Below are positions 26,986 through 36,789 of a DNA stretch of 49,966 nucleotides, in pieces (position 1 is the stretch's first letter; every line of letters starts with the position of its first letter). The translations under genes and the position numbers were made by a program. Below the pieces are notes generated by a model. It searched no databases and had not been told where the DNA came from. It worked only from the letters and a program-made list of their open reading frames with translations. Origin of the DNA: Tannerellaceae bacterium (GTDB lineage: Bacteria > Bacteroidota > Bacteroidia > Bacteroidales > Tannerellaceae); NCBI GenBank assembly GCA_031278605.1, contig JAITKB010000132.1, forward strand, positions 1 through 49,966, written 5' to 3'.

Positions 26986-29900
26986 TTAGAAGCCGGAGAT
27001 GACTATTTTGTGTGGGTCGCCCTTGTTTGTGGCTACGAAATAGAGGCCGGGGGCGAGGGTCGTTGCGACGGTTTCGCCGGGTGCGGCCTTGAGGGTCTTA
27101 ACCAACAAACCCGCGGGGGTGAATACTTTCGCATGAACCGCCTCGGCGCCGGCCGAAAGGTGGAGTTGCGAGGCGGAGGTCCATATCCTGAGATTCTCTC
27201 CCTTGGGGGAGGCGAGATCGGTCGGGATCGGCAGTTGCACGCTTACCGTGATGCGCTCGTTGACGGCAACGATGCGTACGTAGTAACTCCCATCGGTGCG
27301 GGGCGTGACCACCACGCCTCCCCGGTCGTCGTTGGGCCGTCCGGTTGTGACGGTCATGGCCGAGGCGTCGACCTCTGCATTGGGGTGGATCAGGAACTCA
27401 AAATCGTATCCGGCCGACAGGTGATAGATGCCGGCGATGGGCGTGGTCTTAGCCCCCGGTATGACGGGGATGGTCACGGAACACAGCAAAGGCTCGGTGG
27501 GGGAGAAAATCCGGAACGTTCCCAGGGCGAGGGGTTTGTTGGTGGCGAGGAAGTTCGTGCCGGCGGCGTTGACCTCTACCGTGACGGCATAGGCGCCGGG
27601 GTCGATGGGTTGGATTGTGCTGCCGTTGTATTTCACCGTGAGGGCGCCGCCGGGATTGGTCCGGGGGGATTTCCAGGATACCGTTACGCCATGTGCCACG
27701 CCGTTGTAGGTTGCGTTTTTCAGGGTGAAGTCGAGGTCTTCCACTTCGGGGGCCTTTTTCTCTACCGTAAAGGATTGCGTCTCCGTGGCCGTTTCGCCGC
27801 TCGTGCCGTTGTAGGTTACGGTGATGCTTGCGGAGTACGTCCCGGCGTTCAGGTTGAGGGCCGGTTGGATGGTCCAGGTGGCGATCTCCGCATCTGCCTC
27901 CACCACCTCCACCATGGCGTCGCTACCGCCGAGGGTGAATAATTCGGGGTTCGATACGGCGATCTTCGTGATGGTGGCCGGGGTATTGCCGGAGTTCTTT
28001 ATCGTGATGGCCTGCGCTTCGGGAAGTTCCCCGTAGCCGTAGGTCAGGGGGTCGAACGTTGGGAGGGTGATGTTCAGTACGCGGGTTTGTGCAGCGCCAT
28101 TTGCGATTACGATCGTGGCCGGTTCGCTTGCGAAGGCCTCGGAGGTTGCCTTGTAGCGTATGTGGTAGGTGTCCGGTGCGAGGTTTTCGATAGATCCGCC
28201 GTTGGTGCTGGTGCAGGGGGTCCAGCTATCGTTGTCTCCTGCCTTTTGGTACTCCATTGTCTCGTTGACTCCTTCTATCCTTCCGTTGTTGTAATCATCT
28301 ATGGTTTCAGCGATGCCGTTTATCGCTGTCGGCGCCGCCGGGCGGGCGGGGATGGGGAGGGATTGCGGTTCGCTGTCGGAGGTGGAGGTGTTGTCGCCTT
28401 TCTTTACAATCGTGAGGGTTTCTCCTATCCATTCGGGGGCGATGGGGTAGCCGTTGTCGGCGGCGTCTGTGGTGTTGTTGAACAGGTAGGTTGCATTGTT
28501 ATCCAGCTGGGTGAGTCGCTCGGCAACGTAGTCAATCTCCGCTTGGGGAGGGGATTGGGGTGGGAGCAGGGTGGCCGAGGTGGTGTTGACGGCGCCGCGG
28601 ACGAAGGTGTTTGCGTAAGCTGCGTCGTTGGCCGTGAGGGAGATGCGTTCGGCGGCGGCGCCGTTGTCGCCTGTGACGGGGAGCCAGAAGTAGAGTTTGC
28701 CATCGGCGTCGGTCACTACGTCGGTGAGGCCGTATCCTATATTGCTTTCCGTGACGGCGGTATTGGCTACGATGGGCGCTACGCCTACGGTGAGGGTGGA
28801 GAGGTAGACGGGCTGATCGGAGCCGTTGGTTAAGGTTCCGTCAATTTTATTGTCGCTTGTGCAGTGGATGCTGCCGCCGGTGATGGTGATCTGGGTGGGG
28901 CCTTTTGTATTTGTTGTGTTGCAGCCGTGGCCGATGTCGTACCCTTGGCTATTGCCGCCTTTGGTTGCCGTGATGGTGCCGCCGGTGATGAGGATGGAGC
29001 CGTCATCGCAGCCGTAGCCTCCGCCGATGACTGCGGCGAATCTTGCTGCTGTGCCTTTGTTTTTGCCGCCTGTGGCCTTTATGATGCCGCCGTGGATGCT
29101 GATCGTACCGACGTTGATCGATTTGATATCGGATTGGTCTTCTCCCCCCCCGCCGATGGCTGCGGCCTCGTAGCCGCCGATTGCTGTGATGTTGCCGCCG
29201 TAGATGGTGATCGTGCCCCCCGACGCGTTCCGCCCGCCGCCGATGCCCGTGGCGTAGTAGGAGGCGTTGCTGAGTGCTTGGATATTGCCGCCGTAGATGG
29301 TGATCGTGCCGCCATCACCGTCCTGCCCGCCGCCGATGGCGGCACCAAAGCTATAGCTGGTTGCTGTGATGTTGCCGCCGTGGATGGTGATCGTGCCGCC
29401 ATTACCGAGATTCCCGCCGCCGATGGCTGCGCCGGTCATATAATTATCCTGGAAGGTGATGGCCGTGATATTGCCGCCGTAGATGGTGATTGTGCCGCCC
29501 GCGCCATAAATTCCCCCGCCGATGGCCGCACCGTGTTGGCTACCGGTAGCCGTGATATTGCCGCCGTAGATGGTGATCTTGCCGCCCGTATTTTGGGCAT
29601 TTCCGCCAATGGCCGCGCTGCTATCGTAATTGTATTTATTTTCGGGGGTGGCGATGAGTTTGCCCATCGCCTCTCCGGTGGATTGGGCGTATATAGACAG
29701 TGCGTTGGGGGCATTTACGCGGATGCCCTTATTGATTGTCCAACAACTATTGTCCTTAAGGATCAGGTGTGCCTGGTTGCTTACGGTGAGGAGGAAGTCT
29801 CCGGACACCTCGCCGCAAAGGAGGTACCATTCGTCCTTGCTGAGCGTTTTATTGCCGGGCGAGGTGAGTTGGATTACGCCATCTTTCGTTTGGGTATTCC

Positions 29901-32900
29901 CATCCTGGTCGAGGTAAGAAGCGGTCACCTTCGCAAGGACATTTAGATTGAAGTCGTTGGAGGTTATGCCGTCTATCGTGACGCTTAGTTGGTGTTCTCC
30001 GTTGGGGGTATCTGCTGTGGTCCGGAGCATGAGCGTGCCATGGTTGTCGGAGATAGTAACATTATCCGCCGTTACGCCGTTTGTTGCAGAGTTGACTGTC
30101 ACGGGGTAGGTTCCGTCGGTTATATTCTCCGTTGTGAGGGAGAAGGAGATCTGATCTGCCAAGCCTTCGCTCGCCGCCGTGGCGGATTTGTCGACGCTGA
30201 CCGTCTTTAGCTTCCATACGGCCGTGAGTGTTACGTCCTCCGAAGGCATGAAGAACTGATCGCCCGGTTGCAGGATGGCATTGTCATTGTTGCCGAGGCG
30301 TGTCCATCCGCAGAAGGCGTAGCCTGTTTTCTCCAGATCGCCCTTGTCCGGTAGCGTAACCGGCGAGTTGGGCAGGTATTTCTTGCTGTCGATGGGTGCC
30401 GTACCGCCGGCTTCGTTGGCGTTATAAGTGACGGAGTGTGTTTGTATGTTGGCGTCCAAAGTAAGTATAGCCGTGGTGGTGTTGTCGTCTGCCACGGTAA
30501 TCGAGCTGTTCTTGTACGCCTGATTGTTCGCAAGTACGGTCGCGGCGGTCGCGGTGGTCTCGGCGGAGGCCGGGAGCCAGAAATACAAACAGCCGTTGCT
30601 GTCTGTTGTCACATCGTTCAGGCCGTAGGTGGGGGCTGTGCTTATCACTGCATCCTCGATCTTCGTGTCCGCTTGCGTCGTCTCGCCTACGGTGAGGGTA
30701 GCGAGGTAGACGGGTTGATTGCTGCCGTTGGTTAAGGTTCCGACAATTTTAGTATCGCTCGTGCAGTGGATGCTGCCGCCGGTGATGGTGATGATGTTGA
30801 CGCCGTTTTTCATATCGCCGCCGCCGGGGCCGATGTCGCCTTTGTCGGACTTTTTGCCTTTGGTTGCCGTGATGGTGCCGCCGTGGATGGTGATGGTGCC
30901 GCCCGTACCGCCCCAACCGCTCCCACCGATACCCGCGCCACCTTCAGAACTGGAGGCGGTGATGGTTCCGCCGTAGATGGTGATCGTGGCGCCCGCTGCA
31001 CCTAAGCCTGTGCCGATGCCTGCGCCGTTTTTGCCGCCCTTGGCGGTGATGGTTCCGCCGTAGATGGTGATCGTGCCACCTTTAGAGTCGTCGCCTGAGC
31101 CGATGCCAGCTCCGTTGCCACCGCCCTGGGTCGTGATGTCGCCGCCGTAGATGATGATTGTACCACCCGACGAATTTTTACGGCCGCCGATGCCAGCGCC
31201 GTTGCTGCCGCCATTGGCTGTGATGTTGCCGCCATAGATGATGATCTTGTTGTTGTCCCCAGCACCGCCGATGCCTGCTCCGTTCTCGTCGGTGGCGATG
31301 GCCGTGAGCGAACCCGTGCCGTCGATGGTAAGTTTCGCAGAGGTCACCTGCAAACCGCCGGTCAGCGTGTTTATTCCCACAAGATACAGCGACAAATCTG
31401 CGTTGTCGGATACAGCCAGCGGCGAGGAGGCGGTGATGCTTGCATTGTAGAGTGTGACCTTTGCCTTTGCGCCGCCCTCAATGAGGATGCTTCGCTGGCT
31501 TCCGGAGTTGTTCCCTGTAACCATTACGTTTGCCCCGTCTTGTATCCGGTAGGCATCGTTCACGTAGGTCCAGTAGGGAGGGTAGGACTGCGGCGTTGTG
31601 TTGCTCATATCAATCGTGGGGATGAGGGTTGCATTTGTCGGTTGGTAGTTCTGCCATGCCTCGCTTAGGGGTGTGAGTTCGAGCGAGGTGAGCTGGTGGG
31701 TATCGTCGAGGGCGTATCCGGTTACGAGGTAGTCGGTGTTTATGTTCAGCGTTTCGCCGTTCTGAAGGCCGGAGAAGGTGAGCGAGGTAATCTTCCCGTC
31801 CGCTTCCTCGAAGCCGGTAATCTCCAGCTCCGCTTTCGTAATCGTATAGCTGCCGATTGTAACTTCCTCCATTGCGTAATTCGTGCCGTTGACCCACTGA
31901 TCTTCCACCCGGGCGGTGACGGTATAGGTCCCTGCGTTTATTCCCTGGGCGTTGGTGTAGATCGTGTTTACGTTGTTTGAGTTTGTTATCGTTGGCCCTT
32001 GCGCGGTGCCTGTGTAGGTGAGAGAGGGTGTGGCGGCTAAGGTGTAATCCTCCTTTTGCATTTGTTGGTAATTCAGCGTGGCGGTGCCGGGGAGGGTAAG
32101 GGTTGCGCCGGTATCCTTGTTGTTATCGTATATCGAGTAGGTGCCGGCGATGCCTGTTACCGAGTAGGTGCCGTCGTCTTGTTTGCTAAGCGTTGTGCTC
32201 TTGCCGTCGTTGGAGCTGACAGTGATCTGCCGATTGTGGTTGGTCCACGAAGCGCCGTTGGTTTGCAGGCGTACACTACCCTCCGCCATATCAGCCGGGG
32301 CGCCGGAAGTAGCGAGTGAAAAGGCCGCATTGTTCGCTGTTCCAACCTCCGTCTCCGCCTCCAAGGCGTAAAGGTCCGTTTCGGTGTAGAGTTTGATCTG
32401 GCTTGCCTTTGTAGTGGACGGCAGCCAGGCGTAGATTTTTCCTTCGTCAAGTGTTACCACGTCCTGCACGCCATAGGGTTTGCCGTTTGTTATTTGCGAT
32501 GCAACCACGCCGGCGTCATTGCCTGCCCCTGTCAGCGTCAGCGTGGCGAGGTAGACGGATGTGCCGTCCGCGTTTTGGGGGATCGGTAGTGTGGGCATTG
32601 CCGTGGTGCACTTCAGGCTGCCTCCGGTGATGGTAATGGTGCCCGCTGCACCACCTATGCCGGGGCCGATGTCGCCTATATTGGAGTAGACGCCTCTGGT
32701 TGCCGTGATGGTACCGCCGGTAATGATGATGGTGCCGCCCGCACCGCCCGATGTGCCGTTGCCGCCGCCGCCGATGGCCGCGCCTAGTCCTTTATCACCA
32801 CTGGGTACTGTGCTAGCCGTGATGACGCCGCCGTTAATGGTGATGACGCCGCCCGCTCCGCCGTGGCCGCCTCCGATGCCCGCGCCGGCTGAACCTCCGG

Positions 32901-33468
32901 GGTAGGCATTGATGGTGCCGCCGTTAATGGTAATTACACCACCTGCTTTTTCGCGTCCTCCGCCAATGCCGGCGCCGCCCCAAGCATTGTTGGTTGCTGT
33001 AATGTTGCCGCCATTGATGGTGATATTGCCGCCTTCCTCATTCCGTCCACCGCCGATACCCGCCGCTTGGTCGTTGCCGAAGGCCGTGAGCGATCCGGTG
33101 CTTGCCTTTGTAATCTCCAGCGTAGCGCCGGAGGGAACGGAAAGACCGGCATAGTTTCCGCCGCTCTTCAGGGTGTTATCGTCAACGAGGGTGAGGTAAA
33201 CCGTTGCGCCGGCCATGTCGAAGGCGCATTTTGGTTGATTATTGACGTCAATATCTACGCCGTCGAGTGTAATGTATGCCGTCACGCCGGCATTTACCTT
33301 GATGGTGTTTGTGCCACTACTTCCGGTGATGGTGTAGGTTCCGTCGCTATCGATGGTTACATTACCGTTGCCGATGTTGAGAAAGGTTTCCGCGTAAGCG
33401 GTGAAGTTTGCCGTCCAGAGGAGGAGGGCGAAAAGGAGTATGGAGGTGCTCTCCGGAATTTTTTTCAT
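26986..33468 (-). CDS. Giant surface protein with three beta-helix modules and type IX sorting domain
   Basis: A 2160-residue exported protein. Signal peptide to about residue 26 (TAYA). Three large modules of right-handed beta-helix type, built from repeats like GGTITIYGGTITA and GAGIGGG, lie at about 30-390, 640-1005 and 1200-1640; each ends with the same tail (ITGGSIHCTS or similar, VYLATLTVG, YFWLP). Between them are an MBG-like domain (about 480-550), an InlB-type repeat (about 1011-1088) and Ig-like stretches. The last 65 residues (LRIWTSASQLHLS to KIVISGF) resemble a type A type IX sorting domain. An upstream frame to 33630 is repeat DNA; the ATG at 33468 begins the signal peptide. Adhesin or glycan binding is likely but unproven. 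Confidence 0.88.
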   Translation of the reverse strand: MKKIPESTSILLFALLLWTANFTAYAETFLNIGNGNVTIDSDGTYTITGSSGTNTIKVNAGVTAYITLDGVDIDVNNQPKCAFDMAGATVYLTLVDDNTLKSGGNYAGLSVPSGATLEITKASTGSLTAFGNDQAAGIGGGRNEEGGNITINGGNITATNNAWGGAGIGGGREKAGGVITINGGTINAYPGGSAGAGIGGGHGGAGGVITINGGVITASTVPSGDKGLGAAIGGGGNGTSGGAGGTIIITGGTITATRGVYSNIGDIGPGIGGAAGTITITGGSLKCTTAMPTLPIPQNADGTSVYLATLTLTGAGNDAGVVASQITNGKPYGVQDVVTLDEGKIYAWLPSTTKASQIKLYTETDLYALEAETEVGTANNAAFSLATSGAPADMAEGSVRLQTNGASWTNHNRQITVSSNDGKSTTLSKQDDGTYSVTGIAGTYSIYDNNKDTGATLTLPGTATLNYQQMQKEDYTLAATPSLTYTGTAQGPTITNSNNVNTIYTNAQGINAGTYTVTARVEDQWVNGTNYAMEEVTIGSYTITKAELEITGFEEADGKITSLTFSGLQNGETLNINTDYLVTGYALDDTHQLTSLELTPLSEAWQNYQPTNATLIPTIDMSNTTPQSYPPYWTYVNDAYRIQDGANVMVTGNNSGSQRSILIEGGAKAKVTLYNASITASSPLAVSDNADLSLYLVGINTLTGGLQVTSAKLTIDGTGSLTAIATDENGAGIGGAGDNNKIIIYGGNITANGGSNGAGIGGRKNSSGGTIIIYGGDITTQGGGNGAGIGSGDDSKGGTITIYGGTITAKGGKNGAGIGTGLGAAGATITIYGGTITASSSEGGAGIGGSGWGGTGGTITIHGGTITATKGKKSDKGDIGPGGGDMKNGVNIITITGGSIHCTSDTKIVGTLTNGSNQPVYLATLTVGETTQADTKIEDAVISTAPTYGLNDVTTDSNGCLYFWLPASAETTATAATVLANNQAYKNSSITVADDNTTTAILTLDANIQTHSVTYNANEAGGTAPIDSKKYLPNSPVTLPDKGDLEKTGYAFCGWTRLGNNDNAILQPGDQFFMPSEDVTLTAVWKLKTVSVDKSATAASEGLADQISFSLTTENITDGTYPVTVNSATNGVTADNVTISDNHGTLMLRTTADTPNGEHQLSVTIDGITSNDFNLNVLAKVTASYLDQDGNTQTKDGVIQLTSPGNKTLSKDEWYLLCGEVSGDFLLTVSNQAHLILKDNSCWTINKGIRVNAPNALSIYAQSTGEAMGKLIATPENKYNYDSSAAIGGNAQNTGGKITIYGGNITATGSQHGAAIGGGIYGAGGTITIYGGNITAITFQDNYMTGAAIGGGNLGNGGTITIHGGNITATSYSFGAAIGGGQDGDGGTITIYGGNIQALSNASYYATGIGGGRNASGGTITIYGGNITAIGGYEAAAIGGGGEDQSDIKSINVGTISIHGGIIKATGGKNKGTAARFAAVIGGGYGCDDGSILITGGTITATKGGNSQGYDIGHGCNTTNTKGPTQITITGGSIHCTSDNKIDGTLTNGSDQPVYLSTLTVGVAPIVANTAVTESNIGYGLTDVVTDADGKLYFWLPVTGDNGAAAERISLTANDAAYANTFVRGAVNTTSATLLPPQSPPQAEIDYVAERLTQLDNNATYLFNNTTDAADNGYPIAPEWIGETLTIVKKGDNTSTSDSEPQSLPIPARPAAPTAINGIAETIDDYNNGRIEGVNETMEYQKAGDNDSWTPCTSTNGGSIENLAPDTYHIRYKATSEAFASEPATIVIANGAAQTRVLNITLPTFDPLTYGYGELPEAQAITIKNSGNTPATITKIAVSNPELFTLGGSDAMVEVVEADAEIATWTIQPALNLNAGTYSASITVTYNGTSGETATETQSFTVEKKAPEVEDLDFTLKNATYNGVAHGVTVSWKSPRTNPGGALTVKYNGSTIQPIDPGAYAVTVEVNAAGTNFLATNKPLALGTFRIFSPTEPLLCSVTIPVIPGAKTTPIAGIYHLSAGYDFEFLIHPNAEVDASAMTVTTGRPNDDRGGVVVTPRTDGSYYVRIVAVNERITVSVQLPIPTDLASPKGENLRIWTSASQLHLSAGAEAVHAKVFTPAGLLVKTLKAAPGETVATTLAPGLYFVATNKGDPHKIVISGF

Positions 33469-33501
33469 GATGTATTTTATTTTTTTTGATGAATTAATAA
33501 G

Positions 33502-33509
33502 CAAAGATA
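33502..33509 (-). promoter_or_regulatory. -7 box (TATCTTTG) of the giant gene
   Basis: TATCTTTG on the minus strand matches TAnnTTTG, 34 bp before the ATG. A second copy at 33648-33655 lies in the first unit of array 4. The gap 33510-33626 is pyrimidine-rich with no other feature I can name. Confidence 0.6.
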
Positions 33510-33626
33510 GTTTTTTCTTTGTTCCGCGTTGGTTAATCGCCCAAAATACTTTTTCTCCGAACATTCCCAACCTTTTCCACGAAAATTTCACACTCCCACC
33601 AATTACACGAACACTCCCGCCCGAAT

Positions 33627-34088
33627 CCACCCATCCGCCTCGCGCGACAAAGATAGTTCAAAAAAATTCCACCCATCCGCCTCGCACGACACAAACCGTC
33701 CGCAAAAATTCCGACTACCCACCTCACACGACACAAACCGTTCGCAAAAATTCCACCCACCCGCCTCTCACGACACGAACCGTCCGCAAAAATTCCACCC
33801 ACCCGCCTCTCACGACACAAACCGTTCGCAAAAACCCGAACTACCCGCCTCTCACGATACGAATAGTTCATAAAAAATTCAACTATCCGCCTCGTACGAT
33901 GCAGATAGTTCGCAAAAATCAGAAGTAGAGACCTCGCGCGACACAAGTAGTCCGCAAAAATTCGGAGTATAGACCTCGCGCGATGCAAGCAGTCCGCAAA
34001 AATTCGGGGTATAGACGTCGCGCGAGGTAAGTAACCGGGATTTTTGAGAAGTATAAACCTCGCGCGAGGGTAGGTGGCGGATTTTTTT
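33627..34088. repeat. Intergenic array 4: eleven units of exactly 42 bp
   Basis: The CCTC/CGTC core recurs at 33638, 33680, 33722, 33764, 33806, 33848, 33890, 33932, 33974, 34016 and 34058: ten consecutive intervals of exactly 42 bp, although the units differ at many positions. A typical unit has CGCCTCNCACGAC, then a GTCCGC or GTTCGC motif, then a run of five or so A. The right-hand units change to CCTCGCGCGA. The gene gap is 736 bp in total. Open frames of 100-175 residues run through it on both strands, but three frames share the 14-residue periodicity and have no start signals, so I do not call genes. The terminator for the zinc peptidase begins 20 bp beyond its end. Confidence 0.93.
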
Positions 34089-34108
34089 TGAAATATCCGA
34101 GGCAGAGG

Positions 34109-34149
34109 AAAAAAAAACGGTTCGGGTATCTATAAGATAACCCGAACCG
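34109..34149 (-). terminator. Intrinsic terminator of the fur-purA-zinc peptidase operon
   Basis: On the minus strand a long stem (CGGTTCGGGT plus ATCT, one bulged base) is followed by nine T. It lies about 55 bp after the peptidase stop. Confidence 0.9.
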
Positions 34150-34204
34150 ACCCGTGACACAAGGATAGGGTGAACTCTTCCCGCCCCCCGTATCTTTCTG
34201 GAAT

Positions 34205-34885
34205 TTATTCTCTGTTGCCCAAAAAGAGCATAATGTAGTAAGTTAGCGTTGCCAAGGATCCCAATGCGGCTACCACGTAGGTGTAGGCCGCCGAGCGAAG
34301 GGCATCGACAACCTTTGCGTACGTATATACGTTGGTGAGTCCCGCCTGGCTCAGCCACAACACCGCCCGCCGGCTGGCGTTGATCTCCACCGGTAAGGTG
34401 ATGAAGCTAAACAAGGTAGTGGCAGCAAATAAGATGATGCCGAACAGCATCAGTTGGGGGAAGCTGTGCAACAGCAACATGCCGCCCAGTAATACCCAAG
34501 TCATGATTCTGGACGAAAAACTGACAATGGGGACCAGCGCCGAACGCATCTTCAGCGGAGCATAGGCCTTGGCGTGCTGCACGGCATGTCCACACTCGTG
34601 GGCCGCTATTGCCGCCGCTGCAATGCTGTCGCTGCGGTAGACCGGTTCGCTGAGATTCACGGTCTTGTCTAATGGATTATAATGGTCTGTGAGGCGTCCG
34701 GGAATAGCCGTTACCCGCACATCGTAAATTCCATGTTCGTGCAACATTTTCTCGGCAACCTCCTTTCCCGTCAGCCCTGAGGAGATGGAAATGCGGGAAT
34801 ATTTCTCGAATTTCTTCTCCAGGTTATGGGAAACCAGCCAGCTCAAGAGAGCGATACTTATAAAGATAATCCAGTAAAGCGTCAT
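34205..34885 (-). CDS. Membrane neutral zinc metallopeptidase (YugP-like)
   Basis: A 226-residue integral-membrane protein of the Zn_peptidase_2 family. An N-terminal helix (about 2-19) is followed by GLTGKEVAEKMLHEHG and DHYNPLDKTVNLSEPVY, family signatures, then the zinc motif HECGH at 96-100 (AAHECGHAVQHAKAY). Three more hydrophobic segments follow (about 115-170 and 200-222). Proteolytic activity is expected from the motif; the substrate is unknown. It starts 31 bp after purA and has a strong terminator behind it, so it is the last gene of the fur-purA transcript. Confidence 0.9.
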   Translation of the reverse strand: MTLYWIIFISIALLSWLVSHNLEKKFEKYSRISISSGLTGKEVAEKMLHEHGIYDVRVTAIPGRLTDHYNPLDKTVNLSEPVYRSDSIAAAAIAAHECGHAVQHAKAYAPLKMRSALVPIVSFSSRIMTWVLLGGMLLLHSFPQLMLFGIILFAATTLFSFITLPVEINASRRAVLWLSQAGLTNVYTYAKVVDALRSAAYTYVVAALGSLATLTYYIMLFLGNRE

Positions 34886-34916
34886 AACTGTTCGTAATTA
34901 ATTATTGTATGCAATT

Positions 34917-36233
34917 TCAACCGATCGTCTCGTCTTCTTCCGTATACCGGAAAATCGTTTGTTTACGATCTGCGCCCAAAGATACCACTTTTATTGGAAG
35001 TTCCAACTCCTCCTCTAAAAATGATAAATAATTGTTCAATTCTTCCGGAAATTCATCCTCACTCTGCATTTTTCCCGTGGAAGTTTTCCATCCGGGAAGC
35101 TCGGCATACACCGGCGTGAGGCGATCGTCGGCCTCGTAGGGGAAGTCCGTTGTGATGTTTCCGTCGGACGTCCGGTAGGCTACGCAGGCCTTGATGTGCT
35201 CGAAGCTGTCCAGCACGTCCGCCTTGGTCATGATCAGTTGCGTAACCCCGTTGAGCATGACGGCATAACGCAGGGCTACCAGGTCAATCCATCCGCATCG
35301 CCGCCTACGGCCCGTTACCGAGCCGTACTCATGGCCTTGGCGACACATCGCTTCCCCCGTTTCATCCGTCAGCTCCGTAGGGAAAGGCCCGCTGCCCACC
35401 CGCGTACAGTAGGCCTTGAAAATGCCGTACACCCGGCCAATGCGGTGCGGCGACACGCCCAGTCCCGTACAGCAACCTGCGCAAATCGTATTGGAAGAAG
35501 TGACAAAGGGATAGGAGCCAAAGTCGATGTCCAGCATCGTGCCCTGCGCCCCTTCGGCCAGGATGGTTTTGCCCTCCGCAAGGTAACGGTTCAACACCTG
35601 CTCGCTATCTATCAACTCAAAGCTTTTCAACAACTCGGCTGCCTCCAGCCACTCTCTCTCCAAGGACGCCAGCTCCGCCTCTGCCCCGGCATCCGCCCCC
35701 AAGCCTTTCAGAAGGCTGAGGTGTCTGCCCACGGCCTCCCGGTATTTGCGGTCGAAGTCGTGCAGCAAATCCCCCACACGCAGGCCGTTCCTCCCAACCT
35801 TGTCCATATAGGCCGGTCCGATCCCCTTACCCGTGGTGCCGATTTTCCCTTCGCCCTTCGCCGCTTCGCAGGCCGCATCCACAAGGCGGTGCGTGGGAAG
35901 GATCAAATGCGCCTTTTTGGAGATCGCCAAACGCTGCGAAAGCGCATGGCCGGAGGCCTCCAACTCCTCTACCTCCCGGCGGAACAACAAAGGGTCCAGG
36001 GCCACGCCGCTGCCAATCACATTGAGCGTCCCCCCCTGGAAAATCCCCGAAGGGACGGAGCGGAGGATAAACTTCCGGGCGTCAAACTCCAGGGTATGTC
36101 CCGCGTTGGGTCCACCCTGAAAACGTGCAACCACATCGTATCCCGGCGTAAGTACATCCACGATCTTTCCTTTCCCCTCGTCACCCCACTGGAGCCCGAG
36201 TAATACATCTACTTTCGTATCCGTTCTGTTCAT
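34917..36233 (-). CDS. purA: Adenylosuccinate synthase
   Basis: Joins IMP and aspartate with GTP to give adenylosuccinate, first step of AMP synthesis. Signatures: LLGLQWGDEGKGKIVDVL at the N-terminus with the catalytic Asp and P-loop-like GDEGKGK, GGPNAGHTL, the GTGKGIGPAY loop, and EGAQGTMLDIDFG, with VTGRRRRCGWIDL near the C-terminus. The frame extends upstream to 36416 but overlaps fur; the ATG at 36233 lies directly before the signature and gives 438 residues. The gene follows fur by 11 bp, an order common in Bacteroidales. Confidence 0.97.
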   Translation of the reverse strand: MNRTDTKVDVLLGLQWGDEGKGKIVDVLTPGYDVVARFQGGPNAGHTLEFDARKFILRSVPSGIFQGGTLNVIGSGVALDPLLFRREVEELEASGHALSQRLAISKKAHLILPTHRLVDAACEAAKGEGKIGTTGKGIGPAYMDKVGRNGLRVGDLLHDFDRKYREAVGRHLSLLKGLGADAGAEAELASLEREWLEAAELLKSFELIDSEQVLNRYLAEGKTILAEGAQGTMLDIDFGSYPFVTSSNTICAGCCTGLGVSPHRIGRVYGIFKAYCTRVGSGPFPTELTDETGEAMCRQGHEYGSVTGRRRRCGWIDLVALRYAVMLNGVTQLIMTKADVLDSFEHIKACVAYRTSDGNITTDFPYEADDRLTPVYAELPGWKTSTGKMQSEDEFPEELNNYLSFLEEELELPIKVVSLGADRKQTIFRYTEEDETIG

Positions 36234-36244
36234 TGAATTATTTA

Positions 36245-36721
36245 TTATTTTTTTTGTTTCTGTGCAATTCTCTGTTCCTTGTTCCTGCATCGCCCGCATA
36301 TGCCATAGATGTATATGGTGGAATACTCGGCTGCAAAGTTGCTCTTGACGGACCGCAAATTCGGCATGAGAAGGGAAGAATATCGGACTTCCCGTATCGC
36401 ATCGCACCGGGTGCATATCAAATGAATATGCGTCTCGGCACGCGAGCGAAGCTCATATTGCACGGTGCGGTTGAAGTTCGGCGGGTGCTTCACCAGGATC
36501 TTCGCCTCGATCAGTACCTCCAGGGTGTTGTACAACGTAGCCCGACTCACATGGTAGCGCGTATCGTTCATCCGAAGGCGCAACATATCCATGCTGAAAT
36601 GCCCGTCAAAGGCGCAAACCTCCTGGAGTATCACACGCCTTTCCTGCGTTCTCCTCAGATTCTTTTCCGTCAGATAAGCGGAAAAAACTTCCCATAAGTC
36701 TTCATTTGTTTTGTGTTCCAT
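36245..36721 (-). CDS. Fur-family metal-responsive regulator
   Basis: A 158-residue winged-helix repressor of the Fur/PerR/Zur family. The DNA-binding half includes RRTQERRVILQEVC and VSRATLYNTLEVLIEAKIL; the dimerisation half has HIHLICTRCDAIREV (metal/structural Cys pair CxxC) and a second pair in CGRCR at the C-terminus, so the structural zinc site is present. The regulatory metal (iron, zinc or peroxide sensing) cannot be assigned from sequence. It is the first gene of fur-purA-zinc peptidase and diverges from the TPP-riboswitch TonB receptor gene. Confidence 0.93.
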   Translation of the reverse strand: MEHKTNEDLWEVFSAYLTEKNLRRTQERRVILQEVCAFDGHFSMDMLRLRMNDTRYHVSRATLYNTLEVLIEAKILVKHPPNFNRTVQYELRSRAETHIHLICTRCDAIREVRYSSLLMPNLRSVKSNFAAEYSTIYIYGICGRCRNKEQRIAQKQKK

Positions 36722-36748
36722 TCCTGTCCCCTGGATTAAAAACCGGCG

Positions 36749-36756
36749 TAAAGATA
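36749..36756 (-). promoter_or_regulatory. Possible -7 box (TATCTTTA) of the fur operon
   Basis: One mismatch to TAnnTTTG, 28 bp before the fur ATG on the minus strand. Confidence 0.35.
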
Positions 36757-36789
36757 AGAATATATATGATATATTTCCTTTCCTTTGCA

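Noticed and set aside
33401..34358. Open frames of 100-175 residues across array 4
   Set aside because: They arise from the 42-bp period and lack of stops in CCTC/AAAA-type repeats; three overlapping frames share 14-residue periodicity and none has a plausible start or product.
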